Shown here in pieces: positions 43,700-54,600 of a stretch of 64,000 nucleotides of DNA. Numbering within the stretch: position 1 is the first letter of the stretch; every line of letters starts with the position of its first letter. The DNA is from Sorex araneus (lineage: Eukaryota > Chordata > Mammalia > Eulipotyphla > Soricidae). The position numbers and the translations under genes are program-made. The notes under the pieces were generated by a model. That model was not told the origin of the DNA, searched no databases, and saw only the letters and a program-made list of their open reading frames with translations. Where the stretch lies: contig NC_073303.1 in the NCBI RefSeq assembly GCF_027595985.1, forward strand, positions 378,814,342-378,878,341, read 5' to 3'.

Positions 43700-44250
43700 T
43701 TGTTTTACCTCTGACTGTGTGAGCACACTGGCAGTGTTGGTGGGGTGATTCCATGTCTACAACCAGGACTGCTTGGCAGACTGCTGGCACTGAGTTTGAG
43801 CCCTAGAACAGATGCGAGGCTTGTGCTTTCTCACAGCCCTTCCTTTCCTCCTCCTGTCACAGATGTGGAAGGGCAAAATCAATGCTTTATCTAAAGATAA
43901 AGAGCACTTTCTAAAGGGTTTTTTGGGAACGCAGATTCTTTTTATAAAGGGTTCTGCAAGCAGTTTAGTTTGGGAAGTGCTTATGCCTTGAGAACTCTTG
44001 TGATGTAGAAAGTTGCTCAAACTACGATTTTCTGAACTGATTGGCCAGGGATATATTTCCTCCTCCCAAATTTATTAACCTCTATGATTTAGATTTTCTG
44101 GAGTATGTTCTAGAGAAATGATTTATACGTCATCTGTGTATTTAAAGTGCATACTATTTTTTTATTCAGATATTTGTGCATTACATGTGTTTAATTTGTG
44201 TTAAAGCAGCTATTTTGTTAGTCATATGTATACAGTTTATTCATATAAAG
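43700..44250. other. Intronic, nothing recognised
   Basis: Unique sequence. Confidence 0.4.
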
Positions 44251-44254
44251 TACA

Positions 44255-44426
44255 TTTTTTTTCTTTTTTGGTCATACCTGGCAATGCACAGGGGTTACTC
44301 CTGGCTCTGCAGTCAGGAATCACTCCTGGCGGTGCTCAGGGGACCATATGGGATGCTGGGAATCAAACCTGGGTCAGCCGCGTGCAAGGCAAACATCCTA
44401 CCCACTGTGCTATTGCTCCAGCCCCC
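44255..44426 (-). mobile_element. SINE-A
   Basis: Target-site duplication TAAAGTACATTTT at 44247-44259 and 44427-44439. Body 'ggcaatgcacaggggttact' and head end 'tattgctccagcccc'. Confidence 0.95.
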
Positions 44427-44504
44427 TAAAGTACATTTTAATGAATTGAAGTATATTTGCAGCTAAAGATAGCCATCAGCACGTTAACTTTTAGGGAATT
44501 TCAT

Positions 44505-45012
44505 CCCTCCCCTCACCCCCCATCCCTCGTCCCCTGTCCCCATCCCTCATCCCCTGTCCCCGTCCCTCATCATCTGTTCCCATTCCTCATCCCCTGTCCC
44601 CGTTCCTCGTCCCCTGTCCCCATTCCTTGTCCCCTGTCCCCATTCCTCGTCCCCTGTCCCTGTCCCTCATCCCCTGACCCCATTCTTTTTCACCTGTCCT
44701 GTCCCTCATCCCCTATGCCCATCCCTCATCCCCTTTCCCTGTCCCCGTCCCTGTCCCTGTCTCCTGTCCCCATTCCCCCACCCCCCATCCCCATTCCTGT
44801 CCCCTGTCCCCCATCCCTGTCCCCATCCCTGTCCCCGTCCCTGTCCCCGTCCCTGTCCCCATTCCCCCACCCCCATCCCCATTCCTGTCCCCCATCCCCG
44901 TCCCCATCCCTGTCCCCGTCCCTGTCCCCGTCTCCTGTCCCCATTCCCCCATCCCCATCCCCGATCCCCGTTTCCCATCCCCATTCTGTCCCACATCCCT
45001 GTCCCGGTCCCC
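44505..45012. repeat. C-rich minisatellite (CCCTGTCCC/CCCATTCCT)
   Basis: About 500 bp of irregular units such as 'tcccctgtccccattcct' and 'ccctgtccccgt'. The minus strand is rich in GGGG/GGG runs. Confidence 0.93.
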
Positions 45013-46600
45013 CGACCCAGCCCTAAGGGACTCCCAGTCTGCTCTCTGCCTCTCTGAATGGACTCGTGCAGATGTTTCCTTCTCCGTGTATCTGTTCATC
45101 TGTGATACACGGAATCTGTTCATCACTGGATTGCTTGCACGCTTGGTCCCTGAAGAATACTGTCGGTGTTCCGGCCTTGAATGCGGCTGGCCTCCTTCCT
45201 GCTGGTGTGGTCCTGGCTGTGGAATGGAATTGCTGGCTCTCCACAGCTTCTGGTTCACCGCTTGAGCTACTCGGCTGTCATCTCACTGATTTCTCACTAT
45301 TCTCACCAGCAGTGTAGTTCTCCGACTTCTTCAGTGGGTTCCCCGTGTGGTGCGTGTCTAGTGATACTGTGCTTCTGATTTCATTGTAATGGTTGATGGC
45401 CCAGAGTCTCGTGTTTATTTTATTTTATTTTATTGGTGTATCTTGAAGAAATGCATATCAGCATTTGATTACTGAAATTGGCTTATCTTTTTAAGTTATG
45501 AGATCTGCAATTACTCTAGAGTAACTCTTGCATTGGGTATCTGATTTACAAGCCTGTCTCATTCTGTGAACTTTTTTCCTCTGTGCAATAACCTTTGAGG
45601 CATAGTGTTTTTGGGCTTTGAAATTTTGTTATTTAGCAAGTTTTCTATTATTGTTTATACTTTTGGCAACTGCTTATTAGTAGCTTTATATATAGTTACT
45701 TTTCTCATATGTGTATTATTTATATTTAGCTAATAAAAATCAGACAGTAGTCTTATTTGATTTACCATTGTTACTAAAATTAATGTCATTAGCTTTGAGG
45801 CCATAATACATGAAAGATTTTATTAATACTAAATCAAATGGCATTTGGCTGAAAATTCCAATTGTGGTTAGAAGCAAATGGAAAACGATAGGTTTTAATT
45901 TAATTAAATAACACAATGGAAAATAAAATCAATCAGTATTATTGACTTTAAAACATTTCATTCAATAATTTTATCCCCCCTGGCCCCCCAAGAAAATACA
46001 AAACCCAAAACCCTCACTTTAACTCTTCTTTAAGAACCATGGATGTTCATCTTTGCCATTGACCTTCAGACAATACAAAATGACTGTTAAAAAGAAATTG
46101 GTGACTGATCGCTGGAACAGGAGTAGCATTTCATTGGCAGAGGAGTTCAGCCTGGAAAGGGGTATGTGGCGAGAACAGCCGTGCTGCTCAGCTGTGTCGG
46201 TCAGAGGCTCCAGTGTGAGGCTCTTTGCTCCTGGGGAAGGAGGAAGCTTTGGGTCTAGGTGTTCTTCCTGCCATCAGGGAGGGGGAGGAAGCAAAGGTCT
46301 GAATTTCTGACGTGTAACCCACCAGTTTTCCTCTCTTTCTGTGAACAGACTATGCGTTCACGGAAATGTAGTTTGAATCAAGTGCTGCTGTTTATTGGGG
46401 TGTACTGGGAAGAGCACTGAACGTGGGAGTTGCTTTGCTGGGTGACTAAGAGATCAGTCTCTTTTCTATCAGGGAAGTTGTCGCTTTACTTCCTGTAGTC
46501 TCAGCGTTATGGTGAGGTGATTTTCCCCAAATCTGATTCTGTGCTTTGAATACGTGTCGTATGTTTCTCTAAATATATAGAAAATCTCATTGAAATGAGT
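45013..46600. other. Intronic AT-rich unique sequence
   Basis: No exon or repeat recognised from 45013 to 46600. Confidence 0.4.
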
Positions 46601-46830
46601 TTTTTTAAAATTTATTCTTTTATTGAATCACCATGTGGAAAGTTACAAAGTTTTCAGGTTTAAGTCCCAGTTATACAATGCTCGAACACCCATCCCTTCA
46701 CCAGTGCACATATTCCACCACCAAGAATCACAGTGTACCTCCCCCCTCCTCCCCACCTCCCCAGCTCCCCACCCCGTATATGTAACTGGTAAATTTCACT
46801 TTACTTTCACTTTACTTTGATTACATCATT
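46600..46830 (-). repeat. L1-type 3' end, antisense
   Basis: 'tattgaatcaccatgtggaa', 'tcccagttatacaatgctcg', 'atcccttcaccagtgcacat', 'ccaccaccaagaatcacagt'. On the minus strand AATAAAAGAATAAA is the probable poly(A) signal of the element. It ends about 115 bp before the ZNF407 coding exon. Confidence 0.7.
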
Positions 46831-46948
46831 GAAATGAGTTTTATGGTGGTTTTTCATTCCTGTGTGTAAAGGTTTTGTTGACTGTGGTTTACTGTATACC
46901 TCTCTTCTGTTCAAATATTTAATGGCATGTTTATTTCTACCGCAGGTT

Positions 46949-46972
46949 ATGAGGCCAGGTGGCCAGCCCTGA
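46949..46972 (+). other. ZNF407: Short upstream ORF in ZNF407 5' UTR
   Basis: ATG AGG ... TGA, seven codons plus stop, starts three bases into the exon and ends 24 bases before the main ATG. It could reduce initiation at the main start. Visible in sequence; effect is inference. Confidence 0.5.
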
Positions 46973-46996
46973 CACAGCAACATCAGCACTTTGTGA

Positions 46997-49900
46997 ATGA
47001 TGGAGACTGAAAAGAAACCCGAGGTGGAGGAGGATGAAGATGGGCACGGGAAGGCAGAATGCGGGAGAGGGACGCCATCCCATGTGCACTGCGGGTCTCT
47101 CTCTGAGGGGAGAGAGTCCCCCGAGAATTCCATGGGCAAAAGGGGCTTTTCAGAAGCGGCCGGCATGGACAGCGCCGCTGTGGAGGAAGACGGACAGACG
47201 CACGCTTCCAAGCGAATGAGATTAGCCACGGCAGAGCCTCGGGACTCTGAGGAGCAGGGAGTCGGTGCCCTGGAGGGGGCCCCGGGCCCGGCTGCAGAGC
47301 AACTCCCGCTGGGTGAGGGCGAGCCCGGGCCCTTCCCAGACGCCTGTTCTGGTGGGCGCCCGGGCCCTGCCGGTGCCTTGTCCCCTTCCTGTGGTTTCAA
47401 CTCTGCTGATGCTGTTCCTCCGCCAGCAGACACTGAACAGAAGTCTGCTGAGGAAACTGGACCCCTTGACCCAGGGGGAGAGCCCCCGGGTCCCCCGAGA
47501 GAGGCGAGTGGGGGATGTGCCACTGGAAACGGAGACCTGGCTCTCACGTGTAGCATGTGTGGCCATTTATTGTCGTCCTGCTGTGACGTGGCCAGGCATG
47601 CAGACTGTCCCGTGCCGCTGCTGAGGGAGCGAGCTTGCTGCCGCTGTGCCCACCTGGGCAGGCAGACTCCTGCACCCCAGAACACCTTTGCTTGTGACCT
47701 GTGTGGCTTTCAGTGTGTGGAAGAAAACCGACTGAACGCACACTACCTTGGCAAAACACATCTCCGGCGCCAGAAGCTTGCTGCCCGGGGAGGATTTGTG
47801 CAAATCTTAACGAAACAGCCGTTTCCTAAAAAAACCTGTGCCACAGGGACAAAAACTGTTCGCACAAAGCCAAGAGCTTTGAAACCACTGGCAAAGAGTG
47901 GAGAGTCAGAAGCTTTGCCCAGTGGAGACCTGGGGGGAAGCCTGCGGGCACCCGGCGGAGGGGGGGGCCAGCAGCTTGTGGACACAGAGCCAGCACAGAG
48001 CGCTTTGTCAGACAAGGCCGAGCTTGCTGGGGAAGCCCTCACTCCCCCTGGTGTGGCCCCAGACCCTAAAAACCACAGCACAAACTCAGGCGCTTTCGCA
48101 ACTGAGGGTCTTTCGGCCGATGCGGAGCCCAGAACAAGCCCCACGCAGGCCGCTCCCAGTCTTGGCTCCAGCCCACGACCGAGGCCCGAGCGCAGCCTTC
48201 TCACGCTGGGGAGCAGGGTCCGGCGGCGGAGTGGCACCTTCACCCTGAAAGCCCAGGCGAAGAAAAGGTTTGGTCTCTTAGGAATCAGTAAAAGAGGCGC
48301 CGGCGAGACTCAGAGGATGTATCTGAAACACATCAGAACACAGGTCAAAGCAAGCGGTGTGCAGCCTGGACCCCCTCCCCCCGACGCAGGTGGCAGCGTC
48401 CGCAGTCTGTGCGTGGCCTCGGCCGAGGCCCCGGACCCAAAGCAGGACAAGAGAAGCTCCCATCTCCTGTGTCCCCTGGACTCTTGGACAGCGAGGCCAG
48501 CTTCTGACCACCAGGTGTTGTGCGCTTGTACAGACTGTGGCCAGGTAGCTGTGGACAGGACTGAACTGGACACCCACATGAAAAGGTGCCATGCAGGGGA
48601 GATGGCGTTTCCCTGCCAGGCTTGTGGCTTTTCCTGTATGTCCCAGAGGGACTTGGACGAACATTTGCACAGTAACCAGCATCAGCAAACTGCCTCTGTT
48701 TTCAGTTGTCAGTGCTGTTCATTTATCTCCTTGAATGAAATAAATCTTCGAGACCACATGAAGGAAAAGCACAGCATGGGTTTTCTCTGCCTTCCTTGTA
48801 ACCTGTTTTTCTTGTCTGAGAAAGACGTGGAAGAACACAGGGCTACTGAGGAGCATCTTCATTTATTGGTCCAGACAAAGACTTCTCAAGCACTTGAAAA
48901 GGATTTGGCTTTACAGAATTCACCTTTGAGTACTTTAGAATCAGAAAACGCAAAAGAGCCTCTGAGTGGGTCAGGAAAAACAGCTCAGGAGGAGCCTGGG
49001 AAGTCCAGGGTAGGCCAGGGAAACGACGCGCGGCATTCGAGCAAGCCGCAGTTCCAGTGTAAGAAGTGTTTTTATAAAACAAGGTCGTCCACTGTTCTCA
49101 CCAGACACATAAAGCTCCGTCACGGGCAGGACTATCACTTCCTTTGTAAAGCATGCAATCTTTATTCTTTGAGCAGAGAGGGAATGGAGAAACACATTAA
49201 GAGGAGCAAGCATCTTGAAAATGCCAAGAAAAATAATATTGGCTTAAGTTTTGAAGAATGCATTGAAAGGGTATGGATTGGTGCAAATGACAAAAAAGAA
49301 GAGCTAAGTACTTCTGGCAGTGGGAGGCTGGGCTGCCCCGGAGGTGGCGTTCCGTCGCAGGAGCGCTCCTGCCCTGAGAAAGGCACGCGCACTAGCAGGG
49401 ACCTGTCCCAGTCGGGCACGGCCGTCAGAGATGAGGGATCGGCCTTGGACCCCGCTCCAAAGAGAGGCAGACCTAAGGGCAGTATGTCACGAACATGTTC
49501 GCATTGCGGTCTCCTGGCCTCCAGCATCACAAACTTGACTGTACACATTAGACGGAAGCACAGTCACCAATACAGTTACCTGTGCAAAGTGTGTAAGTAT
49601 TACACCGTAACCAAAGGAGATATGGAGCGTCACTGCGCCACCAAGAAACATAAAGGCCGCGTAGAAGTCGAGGCAAGTGGGAAACAGAGTTCAGATATCA
49701 TTGTTGGCCCTGAGGTGGGGAAGCTGGAGGCCTGGAGCAAGAATGCCAGTTCTGCAGTGGCTGTTTCAGATGAACTTGCCGACCAGGCAGCCGCGCCAGA
49801 CCCCTCCCTTTCAGAGAAGCCAGCGGGAGAGCAAGGGGCTTCAGCTGAAGTCGAGGTTGGAAATGTGTTTCGTTCTGTTGACGGGGGTGCCCATAGTCCT

Positions 49901-51635
49901 GCCGCTGATCAAAAGGAGCAGACACCGCTGGAGCCAGAGGACCTTCCCCAGCACGAGGAAGCGTGTGCCCAGAGAGACGTTGGGGGCACAGGTGATAATA
50001 AGTGCATACACTGTGACTTTAACACCCACTCGTGTGCTTCCCTGGAACTGCACATAAAGCGCAAGCACACGAAGGAGTTTGCGTTTTACTGCATGGCCTG
50101 TGACTACTATGCTGTGACTCGTCGAGAGATGATGAGACATGCGGCCACAGAGAAGCATAAGCTGAAGAGGCATGCCTACCTGGACTCTTCCAGCAGCGAG
50201 GCCGCCCCCGCAGACATGGCCAGCAGCATTCTCCCGCCCGAACTGCATCATCACCACCACTGTGAGGACGTCCAAGTGATTCCAGAGCAACAGCCAGAGA
50301 CTCTCAAACCTGGCCCTACTGCAAATCCTTCTGTGTCAGAGGAGAATGATAATTCCGACGCGCCCGCTGTTCTCTGTGCTTCTCTCTCTGCAGAAGTGGT
50401 GACTCCAGGAGAATCTAACCTTAGTGAAGACCAGCCCTTCTGTGAAACCCTCCCGCAGCCCCTGGTCAGAGATAAAATGACCAGCTCCGGGGAGATGCTG
50501 TCTCTCCAGACTTCCTCCGATCTTGGCTCCTCAGGCCAACTTCAGAATGAAAACCCAGGAGGTTCAGCTCTGGATTTTGAGACCGCAAAGAGAAGCCACC
50601 ATGCGTCAGATGGCACTGATGAGCTTGCCGTGCATTGTGAAGCTGATGGGGCAGGTCTGGGGGATGGTGGAGACACGGCCGCTCGGAAGCATAACTCTGC
50701 TGGGGTTCCGGAGGGGGGCCCTTCGGCCGGAGGCACCAGCCCCCCTGCCGTGAGGGCTGCAGTCGGAGAGTTGTGCCTGCAGAGCGACGATCAGAACAGA
50801 GTTGGGCCTGTTCAAAGTTCAGAGGATTTGAAGAACACGCAAGAGAACCCTGCCCTAGAAAATAAGGAGATGCTCACGAATTCACAGCGGGAAAATAAAG
50901 TGGTTTTTGAGGAGGATGGCCCTGCTTCTGACAGCAGGCTAGCAAGTGGTGATGTTTATGAAACCATAATCAGTATTGATGAGAAAGGCCAGACCATGTA
51001 TGGCTTTGGCCGGTTTGATTCTTCCATCATCAGAATAAAGAGCCCTGAAGATGGTGAACTGGTGGTCCAGCCTGAGGAGGGCCTGCTAGCAGCAGGAGTG
51101 AGAGTCAGTGAGCTCCCTTTCAAGGACTGTGCCCAGGGTCTGAAGAAGAAGAAGCCTGAAGGCAGCTCTTTTGGTGAATCCACGCGCATTCGCTGTGATG
51201 ACTGCGGCTTCCTCGCAGACGGCCTGAGCGGCCTGAACGTTCACATTGCCATGAAGCACCCCACCAAAGAGAAGCACTTCCACTGTCTGCTCTGCGGCAA
51301 GTCCTTCTACACCGAGAGCAACCTCCACCAGCACCTGGCCAGCGCGGGCCACCTGCGGAACGAGCAGGCCAGTGTGGAAGAGCTCCCGGAGGGCGGGGCC
51401 ACCTTCAAGTGTGTCAAGTGCACGGAGCCCTTCGACTCCGAGCAGAGTCTGTTCCTGCACATCAAAGGGCAGCACGAGGAGTTGCTGCGCGAGGTGAACA
51501 AGTACATCGTGGAGGACACCGAGCAGATCAACCGGGAGAGAGAGGAGAACCAGGGCAACGTCTGCAAGTACTGCGGGAAGATGTGTCGCAGCAGCAACTC
51601 CATGGCCTTCCTCGCGCACATCCGCACTCACACAG
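46997..51635 (+). CDS. ZNF407: ZNF407 first coding exon (C2H2 zinc fingers), 1546 codons plus one base
   Basis: ZNF407 is a nuclear C2H2 zinc-finger protein, reported as a transcriptional regulator. The exon runs from acceptor ctaccgcag (exon starts 46946) to donor CACACAG|gtatgt. The start is Met-Met-Glu-Thr-Glu. The N-terminus carries PENSMGKRGFSEA, as in human ZNF407 from memory. C2H2 fingers begin at about Cys185 (degenerate), 233, 511, 540, 571, 598, 688, 717, 834, 863, 1003, 1032, 1400, 1430, 1472 and 1523, separated by long acidic/Ser-rich linkers. Most come in pairs 27-30 residues apart. KRGRPKG at 822-828 is an AT-hook-like motif just before the 834 finger; a His run lies near 1078. 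The open frame after 51635 is intron. No frameshift seen. The protein continues in the exon at 56707. Confidence 0.95.
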
Positions 51636-54600
51636 GTATGTCAGCGGCAGCAGGCCCGGGTTGGCCTAGAGCAAGGGAGCGGCGCTTGTCTCCTGTCCTC
51701 TGGAGGGTCCCCTCGCTGTCCTGCTCTTGGCTGTGCGGGCTGTGCTGCTTGCTCTGACGCACTCCACATGTAGGGCCTGGTTGCTGGACGCTTAGTACTT
51801 TCTCGAGGACTCGGAGCCCTGGTCGCCAAGGCCGGCTGCTCGACACGTGTCATTGAATTGTATCAAAACGGCCTGTCCCTTGGACGCTTTTGTCGAATTC
51901 CTATCTCAGCTTTTCAGTTTTAGCGTCGTAGTTGTCTGGTTTGCCACGAGTTCTGTTTGATGGCATTTAGAGTCTCAGAGGACATTAACTGGCACTTGAA
52001 GAATGGATAGTAAAAATTTTCTTAGAGTTCCTGGGATTAAAAACTGTTCATTGCCAGATACTTTATATCCCAAATTTAATTCCCAGGTAATAAGATTCTG
52101 CTTTGAGGGATCCAATAACTGTCAACACCTTTCAAAGTTACTATGTTCTGGTGATTTGGTTTTTATGGGGGCGCCACCTGATCCAGTGTCTGTGCTCTGT
52201 CACAGGTAGTATTCCATTTTAATATTTAATTTTAGGTAGGAATTTTTTTAAAAAACTTTTTTGGGGTAGAAAATGCATAAGCCACTGTTCTAAATTTATG
52301 TAAAAATTCACTGCACTGTTTCTATAAACCTGCCATACATTCTTTATTTTAAATAGACAGCTTTTCTAAATCATTGTGCTCTGCTTAGACAAGTTCTGTC
52401 TCCGTGGTTGAATTTATGAGTGGATTTGAATAATAAATTCACATTTCAATGAACATATTTTCATTAAAATCGTAAGGTTTATTTTACTGTACTTTTAAAT
52501 AATGGCTTATTATTTAAGCTATACTTTAAATTCATGCAATTTTAAAAACTTACTGCATGGTTACAAGTGGGAAGACAAAGAGTATGAAGCCTTATTAGTA
52601 CTTTAGGGTGATTAAAGATAGGTAAAAGTTTTTCACTGGAGAAAGTAAGAGGGCAACCTGCATAAGATTCCGCTAGGTGAATGTAAACGTGGTCCCTCTG
52701 CTCTCTCGACCCCGCCCCCCGTGGGAGTGCGGTCAGGGGCGTCCTCCCGATCCTGACCCTTTCTGCCTCTGCAGAGCAGTGGGGGTGAGTCGGTGCTCGT
52801 TACTCGCTGGCTTTGTTCGTGCCTCGGGCGCACCGTGTTGCAGCAGGCTTTCTGCCGTGGTACGGCTCTAGAAATCAGGCTTGTTCATGTGTGCAAAAAA
52901 TAGGTAGTTTCTTAATATGCCTTCTTAACGCAGATAAAACGGAATAAAACGAAGAGGAAGATGCTAATGGAGCTCTTTTTAGAATTCTTTATGCAACTGT
53001 CCGGTCAAGACATGTTGCTTATAATTGATGTGTCCATTACTTGAATTCTCTTGTAATTATAGTCAATAAGTCTTGTAAATGTGTTAAAGCTCACTAAAAG
53101 CATACAAATTCAAGAACAGAGTAAGGCTAATAATTTAAAATAATCAATGTAGGCATTTCAGCACTTAATTTCCCTTGTGTGTTGATAGCTGATCATTCTT
53201 AATCCATTAAGATTTATTTAGTCGTTTACAATGCAAAATAGGTTTGCACTGGTCACTGGTGCCATTTGAAAATGTCCACCAGGTTAAGTGCAGAATGTAG
53301 TCCATTAGTCTTCCTTGACTATATGTATTAATTGCATTTAAAATCAAGTTAATGTGGATGTGAAAGTGAGGTAACTATCAATATGTGACAAAGGAACCCT
53401 ACTTATATAAGTTACATCATTGATTGTAACATTTAGTAAAAGTTAGCATACTTTTTAGCATCTTGGGCTGGGCTTACTCTTATCAGCAAGTACATTTTTA
53501 TTATGTTCTGAGGCGCCACAAAGAGCAGTGTTCCGAAGCCCCCGGTGCCTGTCGCCTGTCGTAGTTTTGCTTGCCATTTTGGGGGAGGCTGTTCTCCAAG
53601 TTTTAATTCAAGGCTTCTTCTTGGGCATCTCAAAATAAATGGCCTCTCTGATACTTTGCTCATGTCCATGAAATCGTAATGCAAGGGCTGTTATTGATGG
53701 TTAACTGGAAAGGGCTTCCTCTTCCAATCCCTGTTTTCATATTTTGTGATTTACTCTGTGTTTTACGTAACCTTTCCTTCCCATCCCGAGCACGCTGAAA
53801 GCAGCACTGTAGGAGATACATGAGTTCAGGTTGTCGGGAACGGAGGCGAGAAGCACCTCTGTCTCACCGCCCGTTTGCCCACAGGGCGCCCCACGTCCCG
53901 GGTCCTCTCCGGGTGCCCCGAGAAGCCGCTCCGCTTCTCTCCTGCGCGTTAGCCTCAGAGCAGCCGCACGGTGTCAGCACTGTTGGCGGGGCCCCAGGAC
54001 CCGTGTGCGCTCAGGACGGGCCCGGGGAGCGCCGGAGAGAGAGCACTGATGAGTTCAACAGCTGCCCTGCTCCCGAGCACACGGGGAGGTTAGCCTAGAC
54101 TGCAGGCACGCCCAGAACGAGGCCCAGGAAAGAGAGGGTGCTGGCCTGTATGGTGCAGTGTCTGCACCCACACGTATTGGCCTCGTAGTGGTTTCTGTTT
54201 TTTAATGAATGAATGAATGAATGAGGAAATGAAGGAATGGCCTCATTTGTTCAGCACTGAGGAAAGGGTATAGAATTGAGGAAGTAGTTGAGAAGCCTTA
54301 GATAATGGGTCCCCTACAAAGCACTTGATTCTCTAGGACTTAAACATTTCACCTCTGTGGAAATGCACAGCAGGTAGGAGGCGTGGGTCCAGGAAGGTGC
54401 CGCTAGTAACCCAGGGAGCCTCTGAAGCGTTACCCTTCAGAACACGGAACAGGCTGAGTTACACACAAAAAACACGAACCCCCAAGGAGCTCCCAGACCC
54501 ACCTGCTGAAGACAATGTGTCCAAGGACTGCTAATCTAAAATAATATTGAAAGTCTGTAGATAATTACGCTGTATCAAAGAGACAGGCTCGGAAATATGT

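Larger units (their letters stand above)
20233..46945 (+). other. ZNF407: ZNF407 intron 1 (26.7 kb)
   Basis: From gtgagc at 20233 to ttctaccgcag at 46945. Contents are SINEs, L1 pieces, MIR fragments and simple repeats listed individually. No further convincing coding exon found in it. Confidence 0.6.

Noticed and set aside
44457..45258. Pro/Ser- and Gly/Met/Asp-rich frames of up to 189 residues
   Set aside because: Translation of the C-rich minisatellite.
51636..51757. Extension of the long ZNF407 frame to 1586 residues
   Set aside because: The donor CACACAG|gtatgt at 51635 and exact phase match to 56707 show that the last ~40 codons are intron.
52775..52784. 10-nt stretch between 'tctgcctctgcag' and 'gtgagt' that looks like a microexon
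   Set aside because: Ten bases would shift the ZNF407 frame between two exons that already join in phase.
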